Origin: Actinomadura rubteroloni | GTDB taxonomy: Bacteria; Actinomycetota; Actinomycetes; Streptosporangiales; Streptosporangiaceae | Direction of reading: 5' to 3' | Assembly: GCF_002911665.1 (NCBI RefSeq) | Contig: NZ_MTBP01000001.1 | Span: 2,170,001 to 2,234,000, forward strand | Length of the DNA: 64,000 nucleotides | In this document: positions 37,184-45,371 of the stretch, piece by piece | Numbering within the stretch: position 1 is the first letter of the stretch | How the letters are laid out: every line of letters begins with the position of its first letter | The notes under the pieces: generated by a model | The model's database searches: none | The model's input: only the letters and a program-made list of their open reading frames with translations | What the model was told of the DNA's origin: nothing | Translations under genes and position numbers: made by a program

Positions 37184-38647
37184 ATGAACGAGCGCACCCC
37201 CGCCGTCGTGATCGTCGGGTCGGGCTTCGCCGGTCTCGGCATGGGCATCCAGCTCCGCAAGGCCGGGTTCGACGACTTCGTCATCCTGGAGAAGAGCGAG
37301 GCCCTCGGCGGGACCTGGCACGACAACACCTACCCGGGCTGCGCGTGCGACGTCCCGTCCCACATGTACTCGTTCTCCTTCGAGCTGAACCCGGACTGGA
37401 CGCGCATGTTCGCCCCCCAGCCCGAGATCCGCGCCTACCTGGAGCGCACCGCCGACAAGTACGGCGTGCGCGACCACATCCGCTTCGGCGCGGCCGTCGA
37501 CGGCATGGAGTACGACGACGCGGCCAAGCGCTGGAACGTGACGCTCGCCGACGGGACGGTGCTCACGCCGAAGGCCGTCGTGTCCGGGGTCGGGGCGCTG
37601 CACGTCCCGTCCTACCCGGACCTTCCGGGCATCGAGCGGTTCCAGGGGACGGCCTTCCACTCGGCCGAGTGGAACCACGACTACGACCTGGCCGGCAAGC
37701 GCGTCGCCGTGATCGGGACGGGCGCGTCCGCGATCCAGTTCGTCCCGAAGGTTGCCAAGCAGGCCGACCACCTCGTGCTGTTCCAGCGGACGCCGCCGTG
37801 GATCCAGCCGAAGCCGGACCGCCCGATCCCGCCGGCCGTCCGGACCGCCCTGGCGAAGGTGCCCGGCGCGGCCCGCGCGCTGCGCTCGTCCATCTACTGG
37901 ACGCTGGAGGCCCGCGCGGTCGGCTTCACCATCGACCCGCGCCTGTCGGTGCCGATGGAGAAGCTCGCCCGCTGGCACATCAACCGGCAGATCGCCGACC
38001 CCGAGCTGCGCGCCAAGGTCACGCCGGACTACACGATCGGCTGCAAGCGGGTGCTGCTGTCCAACGACTACTATCCGGCGCTCGCCCGTCCGAACGTGGA
38101 CGTGGAGACGTCCGGCATCGCCGAGGTCCGCGAGCACTCGATCGTCACCGCGGACGGCCGCGAGCACGAGGTCGACTGCATCATCTACGGCACCGGCTTC
38201 AAGGTGACCGACGCGGTCGCCGAGCAGCGCATCGTCGGGCGCGACGGCCTGAAGATCCAGGAGGCGTTCGCCGGCGGCATCGAGGTGTACCGGGGCACGA
38301 CGATCCCGGGCTTCCCGAACCTGTTCATGCTGCTCGGCCCGAACACCGGCCTCGGCCACAACTCCGTCGTCTTCATGATCGAGGTGCAGATCCAGCACGT
38401 CCTGTCCTGCCTGCGCCTCCTCCAGGAGAAGGGCGCGGACGCGATCGAGCCGAAGCCCGAGGCCCTGCGCGCCTTCAACGACCGCATGCACCGCCGCCTG
38501 CGCCGGGCGGTGTGGAACGAGGGCGGCTGCCAGTCCTGGTACCTGGACGAGAACGGGATCAACCGCACCCTCTGGCCCGGGCACACCTTCGAGTTCTGGG
38601 CCGGCACCCGCCGCGCGAAGGAAGAGGACTACACCTTCACCTACTGA
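37184..38647 (+). CDS. Flavin-containing (Baeyer-Villiger type) monooxygenase
   Basis: A 487-residue FAD/NADPH enzyme. The FAD motif is VVIVGSGFAGLGMG at the N-terminus. The Baeyer-Villiger-type fingerprint FQGTAFHSAEWNHD is near residue 150. The NADPH motif VAVIGTGASAIQ follows, and then the conserved YGTGFKVTD. The sequence resembles EthA-like group members that oxidise ketones to esters or activate thioamide drugs. The ATG at 37184 follows a weak AAGGTAGG. Regulation by the divergent TetR through the 29-bp palindrome is likely. Confidence 0.87.
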   Translation: MNERTPAVVIVGSGFAGLGMGIQLRKAGFDDFVILEKSEALGGTWHDNTYPGCACDVPSHMYSFSFELNPDWTRMFAPQPEIRAYLERTADKYGVRDHIRFGAAVDGMEYDDAAKRWNVTLADGTVLTPKAVVSGVGALHVPSYPDLPGIERFQGTAFHSAEWNHDYDLAGKRVAVIGTGASAIQFVPKVAKQADHLVLFQRTPPWIQPKPDRPIPPAVRTALAKVPGAARALRSSIYWTLEARAVGFTIDPRLSVPMEKLARWHINRQIADPELRAKVTPDYTIGCKRVLLSNDYYPALARPNVDVETSGIAEVREHSIVTADGREHEVDCIIYGTGFKVTDAVAEQRIVGRDGLKIQEAFAGGIEVYRGTTIPGFPNLFMLLGPNTGLGHNSVVFMIEVQIQHVLSCLRLLQEKGADAIEPKPEALRAFNDRMHRRLRRAVWNEGGCQSWYLDENGINRTLWPGHTFEFWAGTRRAKEEDYTFTY

Positions 38648-38675
38648 CGGGCGATGAGTTCCCCGCGCGGGGCAG

Positions 38676-38709
38676 GTCTCCTCTGACAGCAGTCACGCAC
38701 AGAGGAGGC
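38676..38709 (+). promoter_or_regulatory. Hairpin that can hide the ribosome-binding site of the VOC gene
   Basis: GTCTCCTCTG (38676-38685) can pair with CAGAGGAGGC (38700-38709), ten base pairs with one G-U and a 14-nt loop. The right arm contains the AGGAGG ribosome-binding site of the gene starting at 38715. Just upstream is the perfect palindrome CCCCGCGCGGGG (38661-38672), which could end the monooxygenase transcript. Confidence 0.5.
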
Positions 38710-38714
38710 AGCGG

Positions 38715-39194
38715 ATGGTCGCGCGGGGATTCACGACGAGCCTGTGGTTCGACGGCAACGCCGAGGAGGCCGCCGAGTTCTACGTCTCGGTGTTCGAGGA
38801 CTCCGCGATCGGGCGCGTCGACCGGTACACCGAGGCGGGGCCGGGACCGGCGGGCTCGGTCGTGACCGTGGAGTTCACGATCAACGGGCAGCGGTTCCTC
38901 GGCATCAACGGCGGGCCGCAGTTCACGTTCGACGAGGCGGTGTCGTTCCAGATCACCTGCGACGACCAGGCCGAGGTGGACCGCTACTGGGCCCTGCTCA
39001 CCGACGGCGGCGAGGAGTCGCAGTGCGGATGGCTCAAGGACCGGTTCGGCCTGTCGTGGCAGGTCGTCCCGGCCGGGCTCATCGACCTGATCGGCGACCC
39101 CGACAGGGAGAAGGCGGCGCGGGCGACGAAGGCGATGCTCACGATGCGCAAGCTGGACCTCGCCGCGATCCGCCGCGCCCACGCGGGCGGGTAG
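38715..39194 (+). CDS. VOC/PhnB-like protein (glyoxalase superfamily)
   Basis: A 159-residue protein of the PhnB/3-demethylubiquinone-methyltransferase-like branch of the VOC fold. It starts with TTSLWFDGNAEEAAEFYVSVF, has FTINGQRFLGINGGPQF in the middle and ends with the branch motif WLKDRFGLSWQVVP. These proteins are common and mostly uncharacterised; the typical metal ligands are incomplete. The ribosome-binding site AGGAGG lies inside a possible hairpin. It is convergent with the next TetR gene, only 6 bp apart. Confidence 0.8.
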   Translation: MVARGFTTSLWFDGNAEEAAEFYVSVFEDSAIGRVDRYTEAGPGPAGSVVTVEFTINGQRFLGINGGPQFTFDEAVSFQITCDDQAEVDRYWALLTDGGEESQCGWLKDRFGLSWQVVPAGLIDLIGDPDREKAARATKAMLTMRKLDLAAIRRAHAGG

Positions 39195-39200
39195 CGGCGG

Positions 39201-39848
39201 TCAGGCGGGCGGGGCGAACATCGGCTTGACGCCCTCGATGAGGCGGCGGATGATCGGGCGCTGTTCGGCGGGCGTCCGGCCCCGCAGGCCGAGCACCGGG
39301 TCCAGGCCGTCGTAGTACGGGGCGAGTGCGAGGTGCGGGAGCGTCATCAGCAGCAGGGTCGCGAGGACGTCGATGTCGGCGTCGGCCCGGATGTCGCCCC
39401 GCTCCTGCCACAGCTTCAGCGACGGGTGGACGACCTGGAGGTAGTGCTGGTTGGCGGTGTCGCGGACGACCGACCGCACGCTGTTGTCCAACTCGAAGTT
39501 CGTCGCGGCCGTGACCGCGCGCTCCAGCGGGTGGTCGCTCCAGTACTCCGTCCACTCGCAGAGGACGTCGAACAGCCACTCGTCGAAGGGCTGGTCGAAG
39601 TCGACGCGGGCGATGCGGCGCTCCATCTCCTCGCGGATCCGCCGGGACGCCTCGTCGCAGACGAACGCGAAGAACTCCAGCTTGTCGGTGAAGTACTGGA
39701 ACAGCGAGCCCTTGGCGATGCCCGCCTCGCGCGCGATCGTGTTCAGGCTGCCGGTCGAGTAACCGTGCTCCCCGAACTCGCGCATGGCCACCTCAAGGAC
39801 CCGCTCACGCTTGGCCACGTTGAGGCGAAACCACGTCGAGGTTGGCAT
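39201..39848 (-). CDS. TetR-family regulator (third in this region)
   Basis: A 215-residue repressor with the TetR HTH at residues 12-60 (REFGEHGYSTGSLNTIAREA, GIAKGSLFQYFTDKLEFF). The aromatic-rich FQYFTDKLEFFAFV joins into the ligand domain. The ATG at 39848 has GAAGGGG upstream; longer frames upstream lack coding character. No divergent target gene with a clear start is present in the next 200 bp, so the target is unknown. It may act on itself or the convergent VOC gene's region. Confidence 0.82.
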   Translation of the reverse strand: MPTSTWFRLNVAKRERVLEVAMREFGEHGYSTGSLNTIAREAGIAKGSLFQYFTDKLEFFAFVCDEASRRIREEMERRIARVDFDQPFDEWLFDVLCEWTEYWSDHPLERAVTAATNFELDNSVRSVVRDTANQHYLQVVHPSLKLWQERGDIRADADIDVLATLLLMTLPHLALAPYYDGLDPVLGLRGRTPAEQRPIIRRLIEGVKPMFAPPA

Positions 39849-40060
39849 GGACCCCTTCGACTTTCCGTCATGTATCGGTAACCCGACGGTCAGGATAGCG
39901 GTAGGTCGCCGGGCGTGCGAGGCGTGCCCCTCCGCGCAGCTCACGCCACCCGCGCCGCACCTCCCGCGCGGCGCGGCCCGGCGGGGGCGGTCGCGGACGG
40001 CCCGGTGGGCGCGGTCGGGCACGTCCGGAAGGCCGCCGAGCGAGGTCCGCCCCCCGCGCG

Positions 40061-40495
40061 ATGCCGACACCCGGCCACGCGCTCTGCCCCGAATGTCAGG
40101 GCTGGGGCGTGTGCGGTTCTTGCGGCGGCACCCATCGCAGCCGCCACGGCCGCTGCCTGGAGTGCGACTGGGGTGAATGCGGCACCCGCCCCGGCACAGG
40201 TCCCTCACTCCGACGGCCCCCGCCGCGTAGGCCGCAGCCCCGCGCTGAGCCCCCGGTTGGGACGGCCTTAGACGCGGCCCGCGAAACGGGGGGTCTCGGC
40301 CTGGTCGGCGGCGCAGTCGGGGCAGGGCGAGACCGAGGGCGCGCGGTGCGAGCCGGGGGTCCCGAGCGTGATGACGAGCCGCGCCCCGAAGCAGGTCAGG
40401 CAGAGCGGTGCGGGGACGACGGGCGACGCTTCAACGGTGTCGGTCATGACGGTTACGAGCTTGCCACACGCCACCGACATCCCGCCCCGGAATAA
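40061..40495 (+). CDS. Possible Cys-rich zinc-finger ORF (DnaJ-like CxxCxG repeats)
   Basis: The first 50 residues contain four Cys pairs in a DnaJ-zinc-finger-like rhythm (CPECQGWG, CGSCGGTH, CLECDWGECG), which is hard to get by chance. The rest of the frame (from about residue 55) has poor codon bias and runs antisense to the better ORF at 40268-40447. The true protein may be short or frameshifted. No strong ribosome-binding site is present. I report it with low confidence as a possible small zinc-binding protein. Confidence 0.35.
   Translation: MPTPGHALCPECQGWGVCGSCGGTHRSRHGRCLECDWGECGTRPGTGPSLRRPPPRRPQPRAEPPVGTALDAARETGGLGLVGGAVGAGRDRGRAVRAGGPERDDEPRPEAGQAERCGDDGRRFNGVGHDGYELATRHRHPAPE
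40268..40447 (-). CDS. 59-aa zinc-ribbon-like small protein
   Basis: A 59-residue frame with strong GC bias at third positions and two CxxC pairs (LCLTCFGAR and PCPDCAADQ) spaced about 26 residues apart, as in a zinc ribbon. The ATG at 40447 is used; a longer GTG-start form goes to 40480. The ribosome-binding site is weak. Such small ribbons often go with regulators; here the next gene is a divergent HTH protein. The function is unknown. Confidence 0.55.
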   Translation of the reverse strand: MTDTVEASPVVPAPLCLTCFGARLVITLGTPGSHRAPSVSPCPDCAADQAETPRFAGRV

Positions 40496-40572
40496 ACCAT
40501 CCGGTCGTCCCGCTGGACGCGGCCGGAGCGGTCGAAACGCACATGGCCCGAACGTAGCGTCCGGGCCGCCGC

Positions 40573-41166
40573 ATGATCGTTCTTCCGGCGGGCACGGGTG
40601 CGGTGTCGGAGCCGTTTGCGGACGTGAACAGCGGGAGGCGGGTGCGGGTGGGGCCGGGCGAGGACGCGGTCGCGCGCAATCGGGCGCTCCAGGCGGAGTG
40701 GTACGGCGAACCGCTGGGCGACCGCGTCCGGCGGATCCTGTCCGGGCTCGGCCTGTCCCAGTCGGCGCTGGCCCGCGTGCTCGGCCTGTCGCCGCCGATG
40801 CTGTCGCAGCTCATGTCCGGCCACCGCGCCAAGATCAGCAACCCGGCGGTGCTCGGGCGGCTGCTCGCCGTCGAGGACCTGGCCGCCGACCCCGCGACCG
40901 CCGCGCTGCCCGCCGCGGAACTGCGGACGCGGCTGGACGAGATCCGTTCGGTGGCCGCCCCCGCGCTCGGCCGCCCGCCGCTGGAGCGGCCCGCCGCGCG
41001 GGCGGTGCAGGCGCTGCTGCGCGAGGTCGCCTCCGCCGCCGAGATCGAGGCCGCCGCCGCGCTCATCGCGGCCGAATTCCCCGACCTCGCCGACGTCCTC
41101 CGCATTTACGGGACGGGCCGCGCCGGCGATGCCGAAGAGCATTTCCGCCGAATCCTCGGAAACTGA
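40573..41166 (+). CDS. XRE-like helix-turn-helix protein
   Basis: A 197-residue soluble protein. The HTH at residues 48-85 (LGDRVRRILSGLGLSQSALARVLGLSPPMLSQLMSG) is phage-repressor/XRE-like and recognises DNA. The C-terminal 100 residues are Ala/Leu-rich helical with no known ligand domain. A TAGCGT -10-like box is at 40554-40559. It lies upstream of the first Sdh operon but separated by 318 bp, so a regulatory link is only possible, not shown. Confidence 0.72.
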   Translation: MIVLPAGTGAVSEPFADVNSGRRVRVGPGEDAVARNRALQAEWYGEPLGDRVRRILSGLGLSQSALARVLGLSPPMLSQLMSGHRAKISNPAVLGRLLAVEDLAADPATAALPAAELRTRLDEIRSVAAPALGRPPLERPAARAVQALLREVASAAEIEAAAALIAAEFPDLADVLRIYGTGRAGDAEEHFRRILGN

Positions 41167-41226
41167 CCGGCGCCCGCCCGGCGGCCCCGGACGGCCCGCG
41201 TCCCATGCCGTGTGGCGCTCGTCTCA

Positions 41227-41298
41227 ATAGCCAGCGGCCATAGGCGGTGGTTATGGCTGAAACGAGGTCGCACGGGCAAAGTGGACGGGCCGTATCTG
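41227..41298 (+). promoter_or_regulatory. LysR-type box and promoter of the first Sdh operon
   Basis: ATAGCC-AGC-GGCCAT (41227-41241) is a near-perfect dyad with the T-N11-A spacing of LysR sites. A second dyad GCCATA-N9-TATGGC (41237-41257) overlaps it. TATCTG at 41293-41298 can be the -10 box, giving a start near 41305 and placing the box centre at about -71. The same box lies upstream of the second Sdh operon. The rest of the 41167-41484 gap shows nothing else clear; the leader would be about 180 nt. Confidence 0.55.
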
Positions 41299-41484
41299 TG
41301 GCCGGAGTCACACCGGAACGCGGCTGTTATGTATGTCACAGTCGCACCACGGTGGCGTAAGGTCGCTTCGCTGGTAGCGCGAACGGCGCGTCCGCGCACG
41401 TCATCCCGACGGCGCGGCACGACGGCCGGACGCGCGCCCGCCCCACCACGGGGGCCGTCACGACCCGAGCCCAGGGAGCGACCA

Positions 41485-42315
41485 ATGAGCACACTGGAGG
41501 CGCCGGACAGGACGCGCGCCCGCATCGGGAAACGCACGCTCCGCAAGGACGACTGGCGCGTCTATCCCCTCACCACCCTCGTCATCTTCACCGCCTGGGT
41601 GGTCTACGCGACGATCCGCGCATTCTGGGGCGCGGCGTTCTACGTCCCCGAATTCCATTACCTGACGCCGTTCTACTCGCCGTGCCTCAACGAGATCTGC
41701 GACAGCGTCACGGTGAACCACCACACCGGCAGCGCGGCGGAGTTCGGCACGTTCCTCCCGGCGGGCACGCGCGGCTGGATCCCGTTCGCGGCGATCTCGC
41801 TGCCGTTCCTGCTGCTCTTCCGCCTGACCTGCTACTACTACCGCAAGGCGTACTACCGCTCGTACTGGGCGTCGCCGCCCGCGTGCGCCGTCGCCGAGCC
41901 GCACAAGAAGTACACCGGCGAGACCCGGTTCCCGCTCCTCGGCCAGAACCTGCACCGCTACTTCTGGCTCGCCGCCGTCGCGATCTCCCTGGTCAACACC
42001 TGGGACGCGGTCCGCGCCTTCCACGGCTCCGACGGCGGCTTCGGCATCGGCCTCGGCACGCTCATCCTGGTCGCCAACGTCGTCCTGCTCTGGGCGTACA
42101 CGCTGTCGTGCCACTCGTGCCGCCACATCGTCGGCGGACGGCTCAAGCACTTCTCCAAGCACCCCGTCCGCTACCGGCTCTGGGAATGGGTGTCCAAGCT
42201 CAACGCACGGCACGGCCAGTTCGCGCTGATCACGCTGGGCTCGCTCGTCGCGGCCGACCTGTACGTGGCCCTGGTCGCCAGCGGCACCATCTCCGACCTG
42301 CGACTGTTCAACTAG
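41485..42315 (+). CDS. Succinate dehydrogenase/fumarate reductase membrane anchor (Sdh1 type, Rv0249c-like)
   Basis: A 276-residue membrane protein with five hydrophobic helices (VYPLTTLVIFTAWVVYATIRAF, FAAISLPFLLLFRLTCYYY, YFWLAAVAISLVNTWDAV, GTLILVANVVLLWAYTLSCHSC, LITLGSLVAADLYVALVA). His residues near the helix ends (YAEPHKKYTGE region, CHSCRHIVGG, LNARHGQ) could hold haem b. It matches the single large anchor of the mycobacterial Sdh1 operon. The ATG at 41485 has GGGAG. The flavoprotein gene begins 16 bp later, so the genes form one operon. Confidence 0.82.
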   Translation: MSTLEAPDRTRARIGKRTLRKDDWRVYPLTTLVIFTAWVVYATIRAFWGAAFYVPEFHYLTPFYSPCLNEICDSVTVNHHTGSAAEFGTFLPAGTRGWIPFAAISLPFLLLFRLTCYYYRKAYYRSYWASPPACAVAEPHKKYTGETRFPLLGQNLHRYFWLAAVAISLVNTWDAVRAFHGSDGGFGIGLGTLILVANVVLLWAYTLSCHSCRHIVGGRLKHFSKHPVRYRLWEWVSKLNARHGQFALITLGSLVAADLYVALVASGTISDLRLFN

Positions 42316-42331
42316 AGGGAGCCTGCGCGAC

Positions 42332-44248
42332 ATGACGGAGATCGAACGGCACCGGTACGACGTCGTGGTGATCGGCGCCGGCGGCGCGGGCCTGCGCGCC
42401 GCGATCGAGGCCCGGCTCCAGGGCAAGAAGACGGCGATCATCTCCAAATCGCTGTTCGGCAAGGCGCACACGGTCATGGCCGAGGGCGGCGCCGCTGCCT
42501 CGATGGGGAACGTGAACCCCAACGACAACTGGCAGGTCCACTTCCGCGACACCATGCGCGGCGGGAAATTCCTCAACAACTGGCGGATGGCCGAGCTGCA
42601 CGCCAAGGAGGCGCCCGACCGCGTCTGGGAGCTGGAGCACTGGGGCGCGCTGTTCGACCGCACCAAGGACGGCAAGATCAGCCAGCGGAACTTCGGCGGC
42701 CACGAGTACCCGCGCCTCGCGCACGTCGGCGACCGCACCGGGCTGGAGCTGATCCGCACGACGCAGCAGAAGATCGTCGCGCTCCAGCAGGAGGACCACC
42801 GCGTCCACGGCGACTACGACGCCCGCATCAAGGTCTGGGCCGAGACGACCGTCACCCGCCTGCTGCTGGACGGCGACCGCATCGCCGGCGCGTTCGCCTA
42901 CGTCCGCGAGACCGGCAAGTTCGTCGTGTTCGAGGCCCCCGCCGTGATCCTCGCGACCGGCGGCATCGGCAAGACGTTCAAGGTCACGTCCAACTCCTGG
43001 GAGTACACCGGCGACGGCCACGCCCTCGCCCTGCTCGCGGGCGCGACGCTCCTGAACATGGAGTTCGTCCAGTTCCACCCCACCGGGATGGTCTGGCCGC
43101 CGTCGGTGAAGGGCATCCTCGTCACCGAGTCGGTGCGCGGCGACCGCGGCGTCCTGAAGAACTCCGACGGCGAGCGGTTCATGTTCAAGTACATCCCCGA
43201 GGTGTTCAAGGCGCAGTACGCCACCACCGAGGAGGAGGCCGACCGCTGGTACGACGACCCCGACAACAACCGCCGCCCGCCCGAGCTGCTGCCCCGCGAC
43301 GAGGTCGCCCGCGCGATCAACGCCGAGGTCAAGGCCGGACGCGGCTCCCCGCACGGCGGCGTGTTCCTGACGGTCGTCGACCGGATGCCCGGCGGCGCCG
43401 AGGAGATCCGCCGCCGTCTCCCCGCGATGCACCACCAGTTCAAGGAACTGGCGGACGTCGACATCACCGCCGAGCCGATGGAGGTCGGCCCGACCTGCCA
43501 CTACGTCATGGGCGGCGTCGAGGTGGACCCCGACACCGGCGCGGCGCTCGTCCCCGGCCTGTTCGCGGCGGGCGAGTGCTCCGGCGGGATGCACGGCTCC
43601 AACCGGCTCGGCGGCAACTCCCTCACCGACCTGCTCGTGTTCGGGCGGCGCTGCGGGCTCGGCGCGTCCGCGTACGTGGACGGCCTCGCCGAGCGTCCGG
43701 CCGTCGCCGACGACGAGGTCGCCCGCGTCACCGCCGAGGCCCTCGCCCCGCTGGAGCGCGAGGGCGGCGAGAGCCCCTACACCGTCCACCTCGAACTCCA
43801 GCAGACGATGAACGACCTGGTCGGCATCATCCGCCGCGAGGACGAGCTGAAGCAGGCCGTCGAGGCCCTGGAGAAGCTGCGCGAACGCGTCCGCGCGGTG
43901 TCGGTGCAGCCCGTCGCCGTCGGGGCCGGCGGACGCGGCTACCACCCCGCCTGGCACCTCGCGCTCGACCTGCGGAACATGCTGATCGTCGCCGAGGCGA
44001 TCGCGAAGGCCGCGCTGGAGCGCGAGGAGAGCCGCGGCGGCCACACCCGCGACGACCACCCGTCGATGTCGCCGGAATGGCGGAAGGTCAACCTCGTCTG
44101 CCGCCTGACCGGCGACGCCGCCGACCCCCGCGTCGAGCTGCGGCGCCAGCCCCTCGACGCGATGCGCGCCGACCTCCTCGGGCTGTTCGAGACGTCCGAG
44201 CTGAAGAAGTACCTCACCGCCGACGAACTCCCGGAGGAGGCCCAGTGA
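42332..44248 (+). CDS. Succinate dehydrogenase/fumarate reductase flavoprotein subunit (Sdh1 type)
   Basis: A 638-residue flavoprotein. It has the FAD motif VVVIGAGGAGLRAA, the covalent-FAD histidine H46 in GKAHTVMAEGG, the substrate motif MEFVQFHPTG and the active-site region SVRGDRG. The C-terminal His-rich part (RGGHTRDDHP) is typical for the family. It oxidises succinate at the cytoplasmic face. It is closer to the mycobacterial Sdh1 (Rv0248c) type than to the second copy in this window. The stop TGA overlaps the GTG of repeat copy B, which separates it from the iron-sulfur gene. Confidence 0.92.
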   Translation: MTEIERHRYDVVVIGAGGAGLRAAIEARLQGKKTAIISKSLFGKAHTVMAEGGAAASMGNVNPNDNWQVHFRDTMRGGKFLNNWRMAELHAKEAPDRVWELEHWGALFDRTKDGKISQRNFGGHEYPRLAHVGDRTGLELIRTTQQKIVALQQEDHRVHGDYDARIKVWAETTVTRLLLDGDRIAGAFAYVRETGKFVVFEAPAVILATGGIGKTFKVTSNSWEYTGDGHALALLAGATLLNMEFVQFHPTGMVWPPSVKGILVTESVRGDRGVLKNSDGERFMFKYIPEVFKAQYATTEEEADRWYDDPDNNRRPPELLPRDEVARAINAEVKAGRGSPHGGVFLTVVDRMPGGAEEIRRRLPAMHHQFKELADVDITAEPMEVGPTCHYVMGGVEVDPDTGAALVPGLFAAGECSGGMHGSNRLGGNSLTDLLVFGRRCGLGASAYVDGLAERPAVADDEVARVTAEALAPLEREGGESPYTVHLELQQTMNDLVGIIRREDELKQAVEALEKLRERVRAVSVQPVAVGAGGRGYHPAWHLALDLRNMLIVAEAIAKAALEREESRGGHTRDDHPSMSPEWRKVNLVCRLTGDAADPRVELRRQPLDAMRADLLGLFETSELKKYLTADELPEEAQ

Positions 44249-44364
44249 GTGAGCCGGAGGCGCGCGCCGCGCGCTGGACTGAGGAGCGGCGGGAGCTTGC
44301 GACCAGAGCGACGAGGGAAGCGCGCGGCATCGAGCGCGCCGTAGGCGAGCGGGAGACACTGTGA
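44245..44364 (+). repeat. Dispersed coupled mini-ORF repeat, copy B (39-aa frame) inside the Sdh1 operon
   Basis: A 39-aa frame whose GTG (44245) overlaps the flavoprotein stop (GTGA) and whose TGA overlaps the GTG start of the iron-sulfur gene (GTGA at 44361). The same bases GTGAG flank both ends, as in a target duplication; removing the element restores a direct GTGA overlap between the two Sdh genes. The 69-nt core (44260-44328) differs from copy A at two bases. The tail 44317-44363 matches rocD's upstream tail at 45 of 47 bases. The encoded peptide is rich in Arg, Glu and Ala with a WTEER motif. Confidence 0.82.
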
Positions 44365-45131
44365 GCTATGAGGCGAAGTTCCGCGTCTGGCGTGGGGACG
44401 ACGGGGACGGCGAACTGGTCGACTACGCCGTCGAGGTGAACGAGGGCGAGGTCGTCCTCGACATCATCCACCGGCTGCAGCAGACGCAGGCGCCCGACCT
44501 CGCCGTCCGGTGGAACTGCAAGGCGGGCAAGTGCGGGTCGTGCTCGGCGGAGATCAACGGGATGCCGCGGCTGCTGTGCATGACGCGGATGTCGACGTTC
44601 ACCGAGGACGAGACCATCACCGTCACACCCGTCCGGACGTTCCCGGTGATCCGCGACCTGGTCACCGACGTGTCGTTCAACTACGAGAAGGCGCGGCAGA
44701 TCCCGGCGTTCGACCCGGGCGACGTCGCGCCGGGCGACATCCGGATGCAGCAGGTGGACGTGCAGCGCTCGCAGGAGTTCCGCAAGTGCATCGAGTGCTT
44801 CCTGTGCAACAACGTCTGCCACGTCATCCGCGACCACGACGAGAACAAGCCGGAGTTCGCCGGGCCGCGCTTCCTCATGCGGATCGCGGAACTGGAGATG
44901 CACCCGGCCGACGTCGCCGACCGCCGCAATATCGCCCAAAGCGACCATGGGCTCGGATATTGCAACATCACGAAATGTTGCACCGAAGTGTGTCCTGAGC
45001 ACATCAAAATCACCGACAACGCTTTGATCCCGATGAAAGAGCGGGTCGTCGGCAAGAAGTACGACCCGATCGTCTGGCTCGGCAGCAAGCTCGGCATCGT
45101 CCGCAAGGGCCAGGACACACCCTCCGCGTGA
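44361..45131 (+). CDS. Succinate dehydrogenase/fumarate reductase iron-sulfur subunit (Sdh1 type)
   Basis: A 256-residue protein with three iron-sulfur centres: [2Fe-2S] from CKAGKCGSCSAEINGMPRLLC, [4Fe-4S] from CIECFLCNNVCH, and [3Fe-4S] from the later CNITKCCTEVCP region with the final Cys ligands. It passes electrons from FAD to the membrane anchor. The GTG start at 44361 and its GGGAG come from the end of repeat copy B. A strong hairpin follows, so this is the last gene of the operon. Confidence 0.92.
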   Translation: MSYEAKFRVWRGDDGDGELVDYAVEVNEGEVVLDIIHRLQQTQAPDLAVRWNCKAGKCGSCSAEINGMPRLLCMTRMSTFTEDETITVTPVRTFPVIRDLVTDVSFNYEKARQIPAFDPGDVAPGDIRMQQVDVQRSQEFRKCIECFLCNNVCHVIRDHDENKPEFAGPRFLMRIAELEMHPADVADRRNIAQSDHGLGYCNITKCCTEVCPEHIKITDNALIPMKERVVGKKYDPIVWLGSKLGIVRKGQDTPSA

Positions 45132-45137
45132 CGTGCG

Positions 45138-45176
45138 GGACGGGCGGCCGTGCCCCCGCGACACCGCCGCCCGTCC
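45138..45176 (+). terminator. Hairpin terminator of the first Sdh operon
   Basis: GGACGGGCGG (45138-45147) and CCGCCCGTCC (45167-45176) form a perfect 10-bp stem with a 19-nt loop, 7 bp after the stop codon. There is no T-run. Confidence 0.65.
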
Positions 45177-45358
45177 GTCCGCCGCTCCCCGGAGGGGACC
45201 GCGCCGCGCCCCCGGCGGGGCGGGTCCGGGCCGGCGGGGGAACGCGGGCACACCCGCACCACTGTCGCCGTCCCGCGCCCCCGCGAATAGGAAGAAGTAC
45301 ACAGAACGCGTAATGGTTTCGTGATTGCCGCGCGGGCACGACGCGGCGCCCGGCCCTC

Positions 45359-45364
45359 TAGCGT
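45359..45364 (+). promoter_or_regulatory. Putative -10 box of a leaderless crp-type transcript
   Basis: TAGCGT lies 7 nt before the ATG at 45372, with no ribosome-binding site in between. The rest of the 45177-45371 gap shows nothing clear. Confidence 0.5.
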
Positions 45365-45371
45365 GGGTGGC

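Noticed and set aside
33000..39200. Natural-product gene cluster
   Set aside because: PPTase, two diiron proteins and a monooxygenase are suggestive, but there is no synthase, carrier protein or transporter and the genes point in different directions.
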